A program made the translations under genes and the position numbers. Positions 33,232 through 40,782 of a stretch of 64,000 nucleotides of DNA are shown here, piece after piece. Origin of the DNA: Geoanaerobacter sp964528055 (GTDB lineage Bacteria; Desulfobacterota; Desulfuromonadia; Geobacterales; DSM-12255). The stretch is from assembly GCA_964528055.1 (NCBI GenBank), contig CAZGQM010000013.1:29250-93249 (forward strand). The letters run 5' to 3'. Within the stretch, counting starts at the first letter, position 1, and every line of letters starts with the position of its first letter. The notes below the pieces were generated by a model, which ran no database searches, had not been told where the DNA came from, and saw only the letters and a program-made list of their open reading frames with translations.

Positions 33232-33742
33232 ACAGAAGGAGCCTGGGCAAGTTGACCCAACCCTGAAGCGCCGCGACAGCTTGGCTAAAATTGGTCGACT
33301 GCAACGGAAATCAGGACACGGCCCGCTTGCTCTGGCACTCTTTATCGCCCTCAGCATTGCGGCTCAGCAGGATTTTGCCCTTTTCCCCTCACTGCCTGAC
33401 GACCTGCGGGGACTACTAGGCCGCCCACCTTCATCCAACATGATCAGTGCTGCGCTGGTGCTTTACAGCTTTTCAGCAATCATACTCACCCTTGGAAGGA
33501 TGATGAGCGGTTCCGGGCAGTATGGAGGCATCATGCACGTTGGCTATCTTGCCGCGTTCTATGCTTTTTACCACTTTGGCCACACCCTTGCTGACAACTT
33601 CTGGGCAGTTTTCGCTGCTGGCTTGACAGTTCTCCTGTTGGACAGTTATCACCTCTGGACTTACTGCAATGAGGAAATCCGCAAGGAACAGGAGTTTATG
33701 GACCAGATCGAGCGAAAAGAGAAGGCTGGTTTCGAGCTCTGA
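33179..33742 (+). CDS. Integral membrane protein, unknown
   Basis: About 187 residues from a GTG at 33179, or 179 from the ATG at 33203; neither has a convincing ribosome site and the gene overlaps the sensor gene. A charged, proline-rich N-terminus is followed by three or four hydrophobic helices with histidines that could bind heme (I-M-H-V-G-Y, Y-H-F-G-H-T) and a charged coiled C-terminus. No family recognised. Last gene of the cytochrome region, so a membrane accessory role is plausible. Confidence 0.6.
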   Translation: MELQHPRHMRNRPPAHTEQKEPGQVDPTLKRRDSLAKIGRLQRKSGHGPLALALFIALSIAAQQDFALFPSLPDDLRGLLGRPPSSNMISAALVLYSFSAIILTLGRMMSGSGQYGGIMHVGYLAAFYAFYHFGHTLADNFWAVFAAGLTVLLLDSYHLWTYCNEEIRKEQEFMDQIERKEKAGFEL

Positions 33743-33818
33743 TTTCTCGCTTTTTTTGCGCGAGAGAAAACCATTGACAGCCCGTATCACCTCCTGTTAG
33801 GTTACCAACTTACAGTAC

Positions 33819-33914
33819 CATGCTCGCTGGGGGAGTTCGCACGAACTGAGATGAGGCACTGCCTCAAACCCTTTGAACCTGATCCGGGTAATGCCGGTGG
33901 AGGGAAGCAGAGAA
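33819..33914 (+). ncRNA. TPP riboswitch (THI element)
   Basis: The conserved thiamine pyrophosphate aptamer cores are present: CTGAGATGAG near 33846, ACCCTTTGAACCTGATC near 33869 and the closing GGGTAATGCCGG...GGAGGGAAGC near 33886-33909. It sits about 50 bases upstream of thiS and would reduce thiSGE expression when TPP is bound. Confidence 0.95.
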
Positions 33915-33929
33915 CGGGATATTTCATGC

Positions 33930-33957
33930 CGGCCGCTTCTGCGGCCGTTTCTGTTGG
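33930..33957 (+). terminator. Putative riboswitch expression-platform hairpin
   Basis: CGGCCGC-TTCT-GCGGCCG followed by TTTCTGTT lies between the TPP aptamer and the thiS ribosome site (GGAG at 33956). The T-run is broken, so it may act as a terminator or by occluding the ribosome site. Confidence 0.5.
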
Positions 33958-33964
33958 AGATGAC

Positions 33965-34162
33965 ATGCAGATTACAGTAAATGGGGAATCGGCAGATACT
34001 AACGCAACAACGCTCCTTGGATATCTGGACTCCATAGGAATCGATCCGGCAAGGGTAGCAGTTGAGCTTAATCAGGATATTGTACCGAAGAAGAATTACG
34101 CCGATACTTCCCTAAACGCCGGGGATCTGCTAGAGATCGTTCAATTCGTTGGGGGCGGCTGA
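33965..34162 (+). CDS. thiS: Sulfur carrier protein ThiS
   Basis: 65 residues from the ATG at 33965. Ubiquitin-like fold, starting M-Q-I-T-V-N-G-E and ending in the obligatory F-V-G-G-G, whose C-terminal Gly is thiocarboxylated. Delivers sulfur for the thiazole ring of thiamine. Under the TPP riboswitch and followed by thiG. Confidence 0.95.
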   Translation: MQITVNGESADTNATTLLGYLDSIGIDPARVAVELNQDIVPKKNYADTSLNAGDLLEIVQFVGGG

Positions 34163-34232
34163 CAACAGTGCTGCCATAACGCAAACCCTCCAGATCCCAT
34201 TTCATCCATTATCCTCACAAGGAGAGCAGATT

Positions 34233-35015
34233 ATGTCACAAAATGCGGATAAACTCGTCATTGCAGGGCGTGAATTCAAATCACGGCTGATGATTGGGAC
34301 CGGAAAATACTCGAGCATGGAAGAGATGGTCAAGGCCATTGAACTCTCCGGAGCTGAAATCATCACCGTGGCGGTCAGACGGGTGAACATCTCCGACAGA
34401 AGCAAAGAGTCACTTCTCGATTACATTGATACAAAAAAATATACCCTCCTCCCGAACACCGCAGGCTGCTACACCTCTGACGACGCGGTCCGCACATGCC
34501 GGCTTGCCCGAGAGGCTGGAATGTCTGACTTCGTTAAGCTCGAAGTCCTGGGAGACGAGAAGACTCTCTTCCCTGACAACGAAGAGCTTCTCAAGGCAGC
34601 AAAAATCCTTGTTAAGGAAGGCTTCACCGTACTCCCCTATACCAGTGATGACCCGATAATCTGCAGGAAGCTGGAAGACCTTGGTTGCGCAGCTGTCATG
34701 CCCCTCGGAGCACCTATTGGCAGCGGCCTCGGCATCCGTAACCCATATAACATACGGATAATACTTGAAACGGTCAAGGTTCCGGTTATAGTGGATGCCG
34801 GCGTTGGAGCGGCATCCGACGCTGCAATCGCCATGGAACTCGGTTGTCATGGCGTTCTCATGAACACCGCCATAGCAGGCGCCAGAGACCCGCTTGCCAT
34901 GGCAGAGGCAATGAACCTCGCCGTAAGGGCTGGACGCCTCTCCTACCTGGCAGGCCGGATACCGAAGAAACTTTATGCAACAGCATCAAGCCCCATCGAA
35001 GGGGTAATAGGGTGA
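34233..35015 (+). CDS. thiG: Thiazole synthase ThiG
   Basis: 260 residues from the ATG at 34233 with AAGGAGAG upstream; longer in-frame starts lie in the untranslated gap. L-V-I-A-G-R-E-F and R-L-M-I-G-T-G-K-Y at the start, catalytic Lys region and the phosphate-binding V-D-A-G-V-G and G-V-L-M-N-T-A-I are conserved. Condenses deoxyxylulose phosphate, dehydroglycine and ThiS thiocarboxylate. The stop overlaps the thiE GTG (GTGA). Confidence 0.96.
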   Translation: MSQNADKLVIAGREFKSRLMIGTGKYSSMEEMVKAIELSGAEIITVAVRRVNISDRSKESLLDYIDTKKYTLLPNTAGCYTSDDAVRTCRLAREAGMSDFVKLEVLGDEKTLFPDNEELLKAAKILVKEGFTVLPYTSDDPIICRKLEDLGCAAVMPLGAPIGSGLGIRNPYNIRIILETVKVPVIVDAGVGAASDAAIAMELGCHGVLMNTAIAGARDPLAMAEAMNLAVRAGRLSYLAGRIPKKLYATASSPIEGVIG

Positions 35016-35671
35016 CCCAAACGGCAGATCCAGTAGTAGATTTCAATCTCTACCTGATAACTGACAGGCAGCAGGTACGGGGAGGGGATCTGATTAGGGC
35101 TGTGGAGTCCGCCCTCCACGCTGGGGTGAAGGCAATTCAGCTGCGAGAGAAGGAGATCTTCAGCAGGGAACTCTACGAGTTGGCTTTTGAACTCCGCAAA
35201 CTCACCTCCCGTTTCGGTGCCCGCCTATTAATAAACGACCGTGTTGATATCGCACTTGCTGTAGAAGCCGATGGAGTCCATCTGGGGGGTGACAGCATGC
35301 CTATTCACCGCGTTCGAAGGGTTCTCGGCCCTTCCAAAATCGTCGGCGTATCGTGTCATAATCAGATAAGCGCCATTACCGCTCAGGAAAACGGAGCCGA
35401 TTTCATCACCTTCGGACCGGTTTTCCTGACCCCATCAAAAGCTCGCTACGGCGACCCGGTCGGCATCGAAAAGCTCGAAACCGTTACCGCTCTCCTTGAT
35501 ATCCCTATCTTTGGTCTTGGAGGAATCAATTGTTCGAATATCCCGCAGGTTCTTGCTGCCGGGGCCCACGGAATAGCACTTATCTCCGCCATTATTGCCA
35601 CTGAAGACCCTTGCAAGGCTGCAACAGATATCATTGCAACCATAGCAGCATCACGAATTTCGACACCCTAG
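35012..35671 (+). CDS. thiE: Thiamine-phosphate synthase ThiE
   Basis: 219 residues from a GTG overlapping the thiG stop. TIM barrel with L-Y-L-I-T-D-R, I-Q-L-R-E-K, L-I-N-D-R-V-D-I-A, G-V-H-L-G and G-P-V-F-x-T-P-S-K, all ThiE signatures. Joins the thiazole and pyrimidine moieties to thiamine monophosphate. thiC and thiD are not in the window. Confidence 0.95.
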   Translation: MTQTADPVVDFNLYLITDRQQVRGGDLIRAVESALHAGVKAIQLREKEIFSRELYELAFELRKLTSRFGARLLINDRVDIALAVEADGVHLGGDSMPIHRVRRVLGPSKIVGVSCHNQISAITAQENGADFITFGPVFLTPSKARYGDPVGIEKLETVTALLDIPIFGLGGINCSNIPQVLAAGAHGIALISAIIATEDPCKAATDIIATIAASRISTP

Positions 35672-35673
35672 AG

Positions 35674-36618
35674 ATGCAGTTCCCTGAACAGATCCACCCA
35701 GACCTCCGTATCAACTCCTTTGGATACTATCTCCGCAGACATTTCGGATGTCGAGTCAGCAAAGTTAACGTAGATGGGGGCTTTACCTGCCCCAACCGCG
35801 ACGGTAGCCGCGGGACCGGGGGATGCATCTACTGTGACAACCACTCATTCTCCCCAAGCGGCACTCTGGCCGAGATACCGATAGAGGAGCAGTTGACTGT
35901 CGGCATGCGATATCATCGCACTCGACTTGGCAGTAACAAGTTTATAGTCTATTTCCAGAAGTTCACCAACACCTACGGCCCGTTGGAACGACTCCGCGAC
36001 CTTTACAGCCGCGCCCTTTCCCATGCCGACGTACTCGGCATCTCAGTAGGAACGCGCCCCGACGCACTTGAAGATGAGGCGATAGATCTTCTTTCAGAGC
36101 TTGCCCGGAACCACTATGTCTGTGTTGAACTCGGTCTCCAGTCCATGGATGACGATATCCTGACCAGAATCAACAGGGGACACAATCTTGCCGAGTACCT
36201 TCAAGCTGTACAACGACTCTCCGGCCGGGGCATCGAGCTATGCACCCATCTGATCTACGGTTTTCCCGGTGAATCACCTGAGCGGTTTCTCGAAACCGCT
36301 AATCTTATGAACCGGCTACCTATCAACTCTGTAAAACTCCACCAACTCCATGCAGTCAAAGGGACGAGGCTCGCAGAGATGTACCTCAGCGGAGAATTCC
36401 TCCCCCTCTCCCACGCCTCCTACACGGGTACAGTCTGCGACTTCCTTGAGCTGCTAAATCCGCAAATCAGCATCCAAAGACTTTACGGTTCTGCGCCACT
36501 CCCCATACGAGTCGCACCCACCTGGGGGCTGAAAAACAACCAGATGTGGTACAGCATAGTGAATGAATTAAAGCGAAGAGGGAGTTGGCAGGGGTGCAGG
36601 CAAGGCGATGCGACCTAA
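35674..36618 (+). CDS. Radical SAM protein, YhcC/TIGR01212 family
   Basis: 314 residues from the ATG at 35674, two bases after thiE. Cluster cysteines in the unusual C-P-N-R-D-G ... G-G-C-I-Y-C spacing (CX12CX2C) of the YhcC/Elp3-like family, then G-I-S-V-G-T-R-P-D and H-L-I-Y-G-F-P-G-E. Function in the family is not firmly established. Possibly co-transcribed with thiSGE, though no thiamine role is known. Confidence 0.9.
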   Translation: MQFPEQIHPDLRINSFGYYLRRHFGCRVSKVNVDGGFTCPNRDGSRGTGGCIYCDNHSFSPSGTLAEIPIEEQLTVGMRYHRTRLGSNKFIVYFQKFTNTYGPLERLRDLYSRALSHADVLGISVGTRPDALEDEAIDLLSELARNHYVCVELGLQSMDDDILTRINRGHNLAEYLQAVQRLSGRGIELCTHLIYGFPGESPERFLETANLMNRLPINSVKLHQLHAVKGTRLAEMYLSGEFLPLSHASYTGTVCDFLELLNPQISIQRLYGSAPLPIRVAPTWGLKNNQMWYSIVNELKRRGSWQGCRQGDAT

Positions 36619-36687
36619 CCATATTGCACCTGAAAGAACGATGGGGTATAGTGCAACAGAATTTTTGCCAGAAAGGACCATGAATCG

Positions 36688-37344
36688 ATGAAATCAGCAC
36701 GCATTGCATGCAGTGGGCAGGAATATCCCATAGGCAAAATACTCTGCATCGGCCGCAACTATGTAGACCATATCCATGAGCTTGGGAACGAACTCCCCTC
36801 TTCGCCGGTGATCTTCATGAAACCTTCGAGCTCGGTGCTTTACGATGGCGGGCAGGTCGTAATTCCCCCCTATTCAAATGAGTGCCATCATGAAGCGGAG
36901 CTGGCAGTGCTGATAGGAAAGATGGGGAAAAATATCCCTCTGGAAAATGCGGTGGAACATGTCGCGGGCTACGGCGTCGCCATCGACCTGACCCTTCGTG
37001 ACGTCCAGGGAGAACTGAAGAAAAAGGGGATGCCATGGGATATTGCCAAGGGTTTCGACACCGCCTGCCCTCTCTCGGAGTTTGCACCTGCAAGCGAAGT
37101 AGCGGACCCTCAGCAACTTCAGATAAGGTTTTCAGTAAACGGCTCACTCCGTCAGGACGGTGCCACCGGACTCATGATACATCCTGTTCCGGAGATCATC
37201 AGACACCTCTCTACCATCTTCACTTTGGAACCGGGCGATGTAATCCTTACGGGCACTCCGGCAGGAGTTGGCCCCATCGTCTCCGGTGACAGGCTCGTAG
37301 CTGAAATCCAGAACGTGGCAAGGATTGAAGTCACCGTGGCATAG
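36688..37344 (+). CDS. Fumarylacetoacetate hydrolase family protein
   Basis: 218 residues. FAH fold: C-I-G-R-N-Y, F-M-K-P-S, the metal-binding E of H-H-E-A-E-L-A-V and the Y-G-V-A-I-D-L-T-L-R-D region, ending with L-T-G-T-P-A-G-V-G-P. Family members act as acylpyruvate hydrolases or oxaloacetate decarboxylases; the exact substrate cannot be read from sequence. The start follows GAAAGGA with a 10-base spacer; the ATG at 36680 stops after three codons. Confidence 0.9.
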   Translation: MKSARIACSGQEYPIGKILCIGRNYVDHIHELGNELPSSPVIFMKPSSSVLYDGGQVVIPPYSNECHHEAELAVLIGKMGKNIPLENAVEHVAGYGVAIDLTLRDVQGELKKKGMPWDIAKGFDTACPLSEFAPASEVADPQQLQIRFSVNGSLRQDGATGLMIHPVPEIIRHLSTIFTLEPGDVILTGTPAGVGPIVSGDRLVAEIQNVARIEVTVA

Positions 37345-37357
37345 CTTCGAGGGAATT

Positions 37358-37579
37358 TTACTTCACCTTCCCAATCTCCAAAAGCCTGGACTCCGATTTT
37401 TTTGCCAAATCGCTACCAGGGTATTTTCGCACAATCTCGTTATAGAGTTTTGCAGCATGCTCACGATTTCCCTGCTTCTCCTCGAATTGGGCCGTCTCAA
37501 ACAGCTCCTTCCCCTTTTCCCCTGCACATCCGGCAAGTGCAAACGCCAACAGACCGATCAACAGGCATCTCATCCACAT
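37358..37579 (-). CDS. Small lipoprotein with TPR-like repeat
   Basis: 73 residues from the ATG at 37579, preceded by AAAGGAGAC. Lipoprotein signal with lipobox L-A-G-C, then a single helical hairpin (L-F-E-T-A-Q-F-E-E-K-Q-G-N and A-A-K-L-Y-N-E-I-V-R-K-Y-P) like one TPR unit of YbgF/BamD-type proteins. Envelope-associated, function unknown. Confidence 0.7.
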   Translation of the reverse strand: MWMRCLLIGLLAFALAGCAGEKGKELFETAQFEEKQGNREHAAKLYNEIVRKYPGSDLAKKSESRLLEIGKVK

Positions 37580-37595
37580 GGCTTGTGTCTCCTTT

Positions 37596-37630
37596 AAAAA
37601 GGCCACGGGGGATTTCTCCTCACGTGGCCT
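37596..37630 (-). terminator. Terminator of the cold-shock gene
   Basis: On the minus strand AGGCCACG (37630-37623) pairs with CGTGGCCT (37607-37600), followed by a T-run. It lies just after the csp stop and before the small lipoprotein gene. Confidence 0.85.
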
Positions 37631-37653
37631 CGGTAGATCTAGATGTTTAACGA

Positions 37654-37854
37654 TCAAATCTTGTTTACATTTGCCGCCTGAAGTCCTTTACCACCTTGAA
37701 CGATATCAAAGGAGACCTTCTGACCTTCGGCCAGAGATTTGAAACCGTCCCCCTGGATTGAAGAGAAATGGACGAAAACGTCCTCGCCATTTTCCTGTTC
37801 GATGAAACCGAACCCTTTGCTATCGTTGAACCATTTCACAACACCATGTGCCAT
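37654..37854 (-). CDS. Cold-shock domain protein (CspA family)
   Basis: 66 residues, standard length. RNP1 K-G-F-G-F-I-E and RNP2 V-F-V-H-F-S are intact. Single-stranded nucleic-acid chaperone. A strong AGGAGGAAG ribosome site, a leader of about 70 bases and its own promoter and terminator mark it as a monocistronic, highly expressed gene. Confidence 0.96.
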   Translation of the reverse strand: MAHGVVKWFNDSKGFGFIEQENGEDVFVHFSSIQGDGFKSLAEGQKVSFDIVQGGKGLQAANVNKI

Positions 37855-37920
37855 TACAACTTCCTCCTGTCTGCATCGACTGCAAGAAATCGGGTCTACC
37901 AGTGCCCACAGATTAGAGTT

Positions 37921-37949
37921 TTTTTACACTAGGGCACTAACGGTGTCAA
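37921..37949 (-). promoter_or_regulatory. Sigma-70 promoter of the cold-shock gene
   Basis: On the minus strand TTGACA (37949-37944), 17-base spacer and TAAAAA (37926-37921), about 67 bases ahead of the ATG. It abuts the end of ppdK. Confidence 0.65.
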
Positions 37950-37955
37950 GCTGAT

Positions 37956-40616
37956 TTATTTCCCCGACAGCACTGCATGTGCCGCTGCAAGCCGGGCTAT
38001 GGGCACCCGGAAGGGGGAGCAGGAGACATAATCGAGCCCTACGTTGTGACAGAAGATCACCGACGCCGGATCGCCTCCATGTTCACCGCAGATTCCGAGC
38101 TTTATCTCCGACCGGGTAGAGCGACCGAGCTCGCAGGCCATCTTGACCAGTTTCCCTACGCCGTTCTGGTCCAGTGAGACGAACGGATCTTCCGGAAGGA
38201 GATTGCTCTCCACATAGAAAGGCAAGAACTTTCCGGCATCGTCTCGTGAGAGTCCGAAGGTGGTCTGTGTCAGATCGTTGGTGCCGAAGGAGAAGAAATC
38301 GGCTTCTGTGGCGATCTCGTCAGCTGTCAGTGCAGCGCGCGGCAGTTCGATCATTGTGCCAATGAGGTACTCTACCTTTACGCCATACCTGCCTATGACC
38401 TCCTCACAAACCTTGACAGCATTTGCACGAAGCACTTTCAACTCGCTGACCGTGGCGATCAGTGGAATCATTATCTCCGGAACTATTGAAAATCCCTCGT
38501 TTTTGATCAGTTCGCAGGCAGCCTCCATAATCGCCTGTACCTGCATGTCGTAAATCTCGGGATACGTGAGACCGAGTCGGCAGCCGCGGTGGCCAAGCAT
38601 CGGGTTGAATTCATGAAGAAACTCCACCTTGTGTTTGAGTTGCTGGTTCGAAACCTTTAGAGTCTTGGCCAGCGCCTCGATGTCTTTCTCCTCGGTTGGG
38701 AGGAATTCGTGGAGGGGAGGATCAAGGAGACGGATGGTTACCGGAAGCCCCTTCATCTCACGGAAGATACCGAGAAAATCACCTTTCTGCATAGGCAGAA
38801 TCTTGGCCAGGGCTTCCAGGCGTCCCTCAATCTCCTCGGAGAGGATCATCTCCCGCACTGCTGAAATTCGTTCCGCATCAAAGAACATATGTTCGGTGCG
38901 GCAGAGACCGATCCCCTCGGCGCCGAATTCGCGAGCCACTCTCGAATCGTTGGGTGTGTCGGCATTGGTCCTAACTTTCAACCTTCGATGCTTGTCAACC
39001 CAGGACATGAGCGTAGCAAATTCTCCGGTCAGCTGGGGCGGAACAGTAGGCACTTCTCCTTGAATAACCTCTCCAGTGGAGCCGTCCAGGGTAATTATGT
39101 CGCCCTTCTTGATCACCACACCCTTGCGGGCAGAGAATGACTCTGTCGCATAGTCAACCTTGATTTCACCGCACCCTGCCACGCAGCATTTCCCCATGCC
39201 CCGTGCTACGACGGCCGCATGGGAGGTCATGCCGCCTCGGGCGGTAAGAATCCCCTGCGCAGCGTGCATGCCATGTATGTCCTCTGGACTTGTTTCCACC
39301 CTTACAAGAATCACCTTCTTGCCATTACGCGCCAGCTCCTCTGCCTCGTCGGCAGTAAAGACCACTGTACCTGAGGCTGCACCGGGAGAAGCGGGGAGTC
39401 CCTTTGCAATGATCTTTTTGGTCGCCTTTGGATCAAGAGAGGGATGGAGGAGCTGGTCCAGTTGTGACGGCTGAACACGGAGGATGGCCGTTTTCTCGTC
39501 GATCAATCCCTCCAGTACCATGTCAACGGCAATCTTTATGGCCGCATTCGCGGTACGCTTGCCGTTTCTTGTCTGGAGCATGAAGAGCTTACCCTTCTCT
39601 ATGGTGAACTCGATATCCTGCATGTCCGTATAATGTTGCTCCAGTGTCCGACGGATATCTGCCAGCTGGGCATAACACTCGGGAAGCACCTCTTCCATGG
39701 CAGGGAGATCACCCTCCTTCTTCTGGTGCAGGTTGATCGGCTGAGGAGTCCGGATACCGGCCACGACGTCCTCACCCTGTGCGTTTACCAGGTATTCGCC
39801 ATAGAAACAGTTTTCGCCGGTGGACGGGTCGCGGGTGAAGGCAACGCCGGTCGCGCAATCGTCGCCCATGTTGCCGAAGACCATGGACTGCACATTGACT
39901 GCTGTCCCCCAGTCGGCAGGAATGTTGTTAAGTTTCCGGTAGGTAATCGCACGCTGGTTCATCCACGAGCCAAAAACCGCACCGATTGCACCCCAGAGCT
40001 GTTCATGCGGGTCCTCAGGAAAAGGCTGCCCCAAGGTCTCCTTTATCTTGCTCTTGAATTTCGCAACAAGGTCTTTCCAGTCTGCAGCGGTAAGATCGGT
40101 ATCAAGATGAACCCCCCTCTCCTCCTTCTTCTGCTCCATCAGGTGTTCAAGCGCATCCTTATGCATTCCCATTACCACGTCGGAGTACATCTGAACGAAG
40201 CGACGGTAGGCATCGTAGGCGAAACGCTCATCCTTGCTCTGTTCTATGATCCCCTGGACCGTAGTATCATTCAATCCAAGATTCAGGACGGTATCCATCA
40301 TTCCAGGCATTGAGGCCCGGGCTCCGGACCTGACCGAAACCAGGAGCGGGTTTTTGGCATCACCGAAAGAACGCCCCATGAGCTCCTCTACACGCTTCAG
40401 GTTCGCAGCAAGCTCATCCTTGAGCCCGGAGGGGTACTGGTTGTTGTTATTGTAGAACTCGGTGCAGACCTCGGTGGTGATAGTGAAGCCTGGTGGCACC
40501 GGAAGTCCGATGCTCGTCATCTCCGCCAGGTTGGCACCCTTGCCGCCCAGCAGGTTCTTCATTTCGGAGCGCCCATCGGCCTGCCCGTTACCGAAGAAAT
40601 ACACAAATTTTGACAT
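37956..40616 (-). CDS. ppdK: Pyruvate, phosphate dikinase
   Basis: About 886 residues from the ATG at 40616 (S-K-F-V-Y-F-F-G), the codon with correct spacing from AGGAGG. N-terminal ATP-grasp domain (G-G-K-G-A-N-L-A-E-M), central swivelling domain with the phosphorylated His in G-G-M-T-S-H-A-A-V-V-A-R-G-M-G, and C-terminal PEP/pyruvate barrel ending G-I-C-G-E-H-G-G-D. Interconverts pyruvate and phosphoenolpyruvate, used for gluconeogenesis from acetate in Geobacter. Monocistronic by spacing. Confidence 0.97.
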   Translation of the reverse strand: MSKFVYFFGNGQADGRSEMKNLLGGKGANLAEMTSIGLPVPPGFTITTEVCTEFYNNNNQYPSGLKDELAANLKRVEELMGRSFGDAKNPLLVSVRSGARASMPGMMDTVLNLGLNDTTVQGIIEQSKDERFAYDAYRRFVQMYSDVVMGMHKDALEHLMEQKKEERGVHLDTDLTAADWKDLVAKFKSKIKETLGQPFPEDPHEQLWGAIGAVFGSWMNQRAITYRKLNNIPADWGTAVNVQSMVFGNMGDDCATGVAFTRDPSTGENCFYGEYLVNAQGEDVVAGIRTPQPINLHQKKEGDLPAMEEVLPECYAQLADIRRTLEQHYTDMQDIEFTIEKGKLFMLQTRNGKRTANAAIKIAVDMVLEGLIDEKTAILRVQPSQLDQLLHPSLDPKATKKIIAKGLPASPGAASGTVVFTADEAEELARNGKKVILVRVETSPEDIHGMHAAQGILTARGGMTSHAAVVARGMGKCCVAGCGEIKVDYATESFSARKGVVIKKGDIITLDGSTGEVIQGEVPTVPPQLTGEFATLMSWVDKHRRLKVRTNADTPNDSRVAREFGAEGIGLCRTEHMFFDAERISAVREMILSEEIEGRLEALAKILPMQKGDFLGIFREMKGLPVTIRLLDPPLHEFLPTEEKDIEALAKTLKVSNQQLKHKVEFLHEFNPMLGHRGCRLGLTYPEIYDMQVQAIMEAACELIKNEGFSIVPEIMIPLIATVSELKVLRANAVKVCEEVIGRYGVKVEYLIGTMIELPRAALTADEIATEADFFSFGTNDLTQTTFGLSRDDAGKFLPFYVESNLLPEDPFVSLDQNGVGKLVKMACELGRSTRSEIKLGICGEHGGDPASVIFCHNVGLDYVSCSPFRVPIARLAAAHAVLSGK

Positions 40617-40706
40617 TTCCATCCTCCTCATTGATTGACCGACTGTTAGTGTCGGCATGCATATATTTTACTGAAAATCAAATTCCATTAAACCGGATTA
40701 AATACC

Positions 40707-40735
40707 GTTTAGCCTGGCTCAATTAAGGTTTAGCC
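40707..40735. promoter_or_regulatory. Direct repeat upstream of ppdK, candidate operator
   Basis: GTTTAGCC occurs at 40707-40714 and 40728-40735, 21 bases apart, two helical turns, in the promoter region of ppdK. The sequence between and beside them is AT-rich. The cognate regulator is unknown. Confidence 0.4.
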
Positions 40736-40753
40736 AAAATAAAGCCGGCACAT

Positions 40754-40778
40754 AAAAAAACCGCCCGGTGGGCGGTTT
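40754..40778 (-). terminator. Terminator of the glyQS operon
   Basis: On the minus strand AAACCGCCC-ACC-GGGCGGTTT followed by a T-run, directly downstream of the glyS stop. Confidence 0.9.
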
Positions 40779-40782
40779 GGAG

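Noticed and set aside
33743..33771. Hairpin TTTCTCGC...GCGAGAGAAA after the membrane protein gene
   Set aside because: The T-run lies in the loop and the stem has a bulge, so it does not qualify as an intrinsic terminator.
39633..40313. 226-residue open frame on the plus strand inside ppdK
   Set aside because: Antisense shadow of pyruvate, phosphate dikinase.
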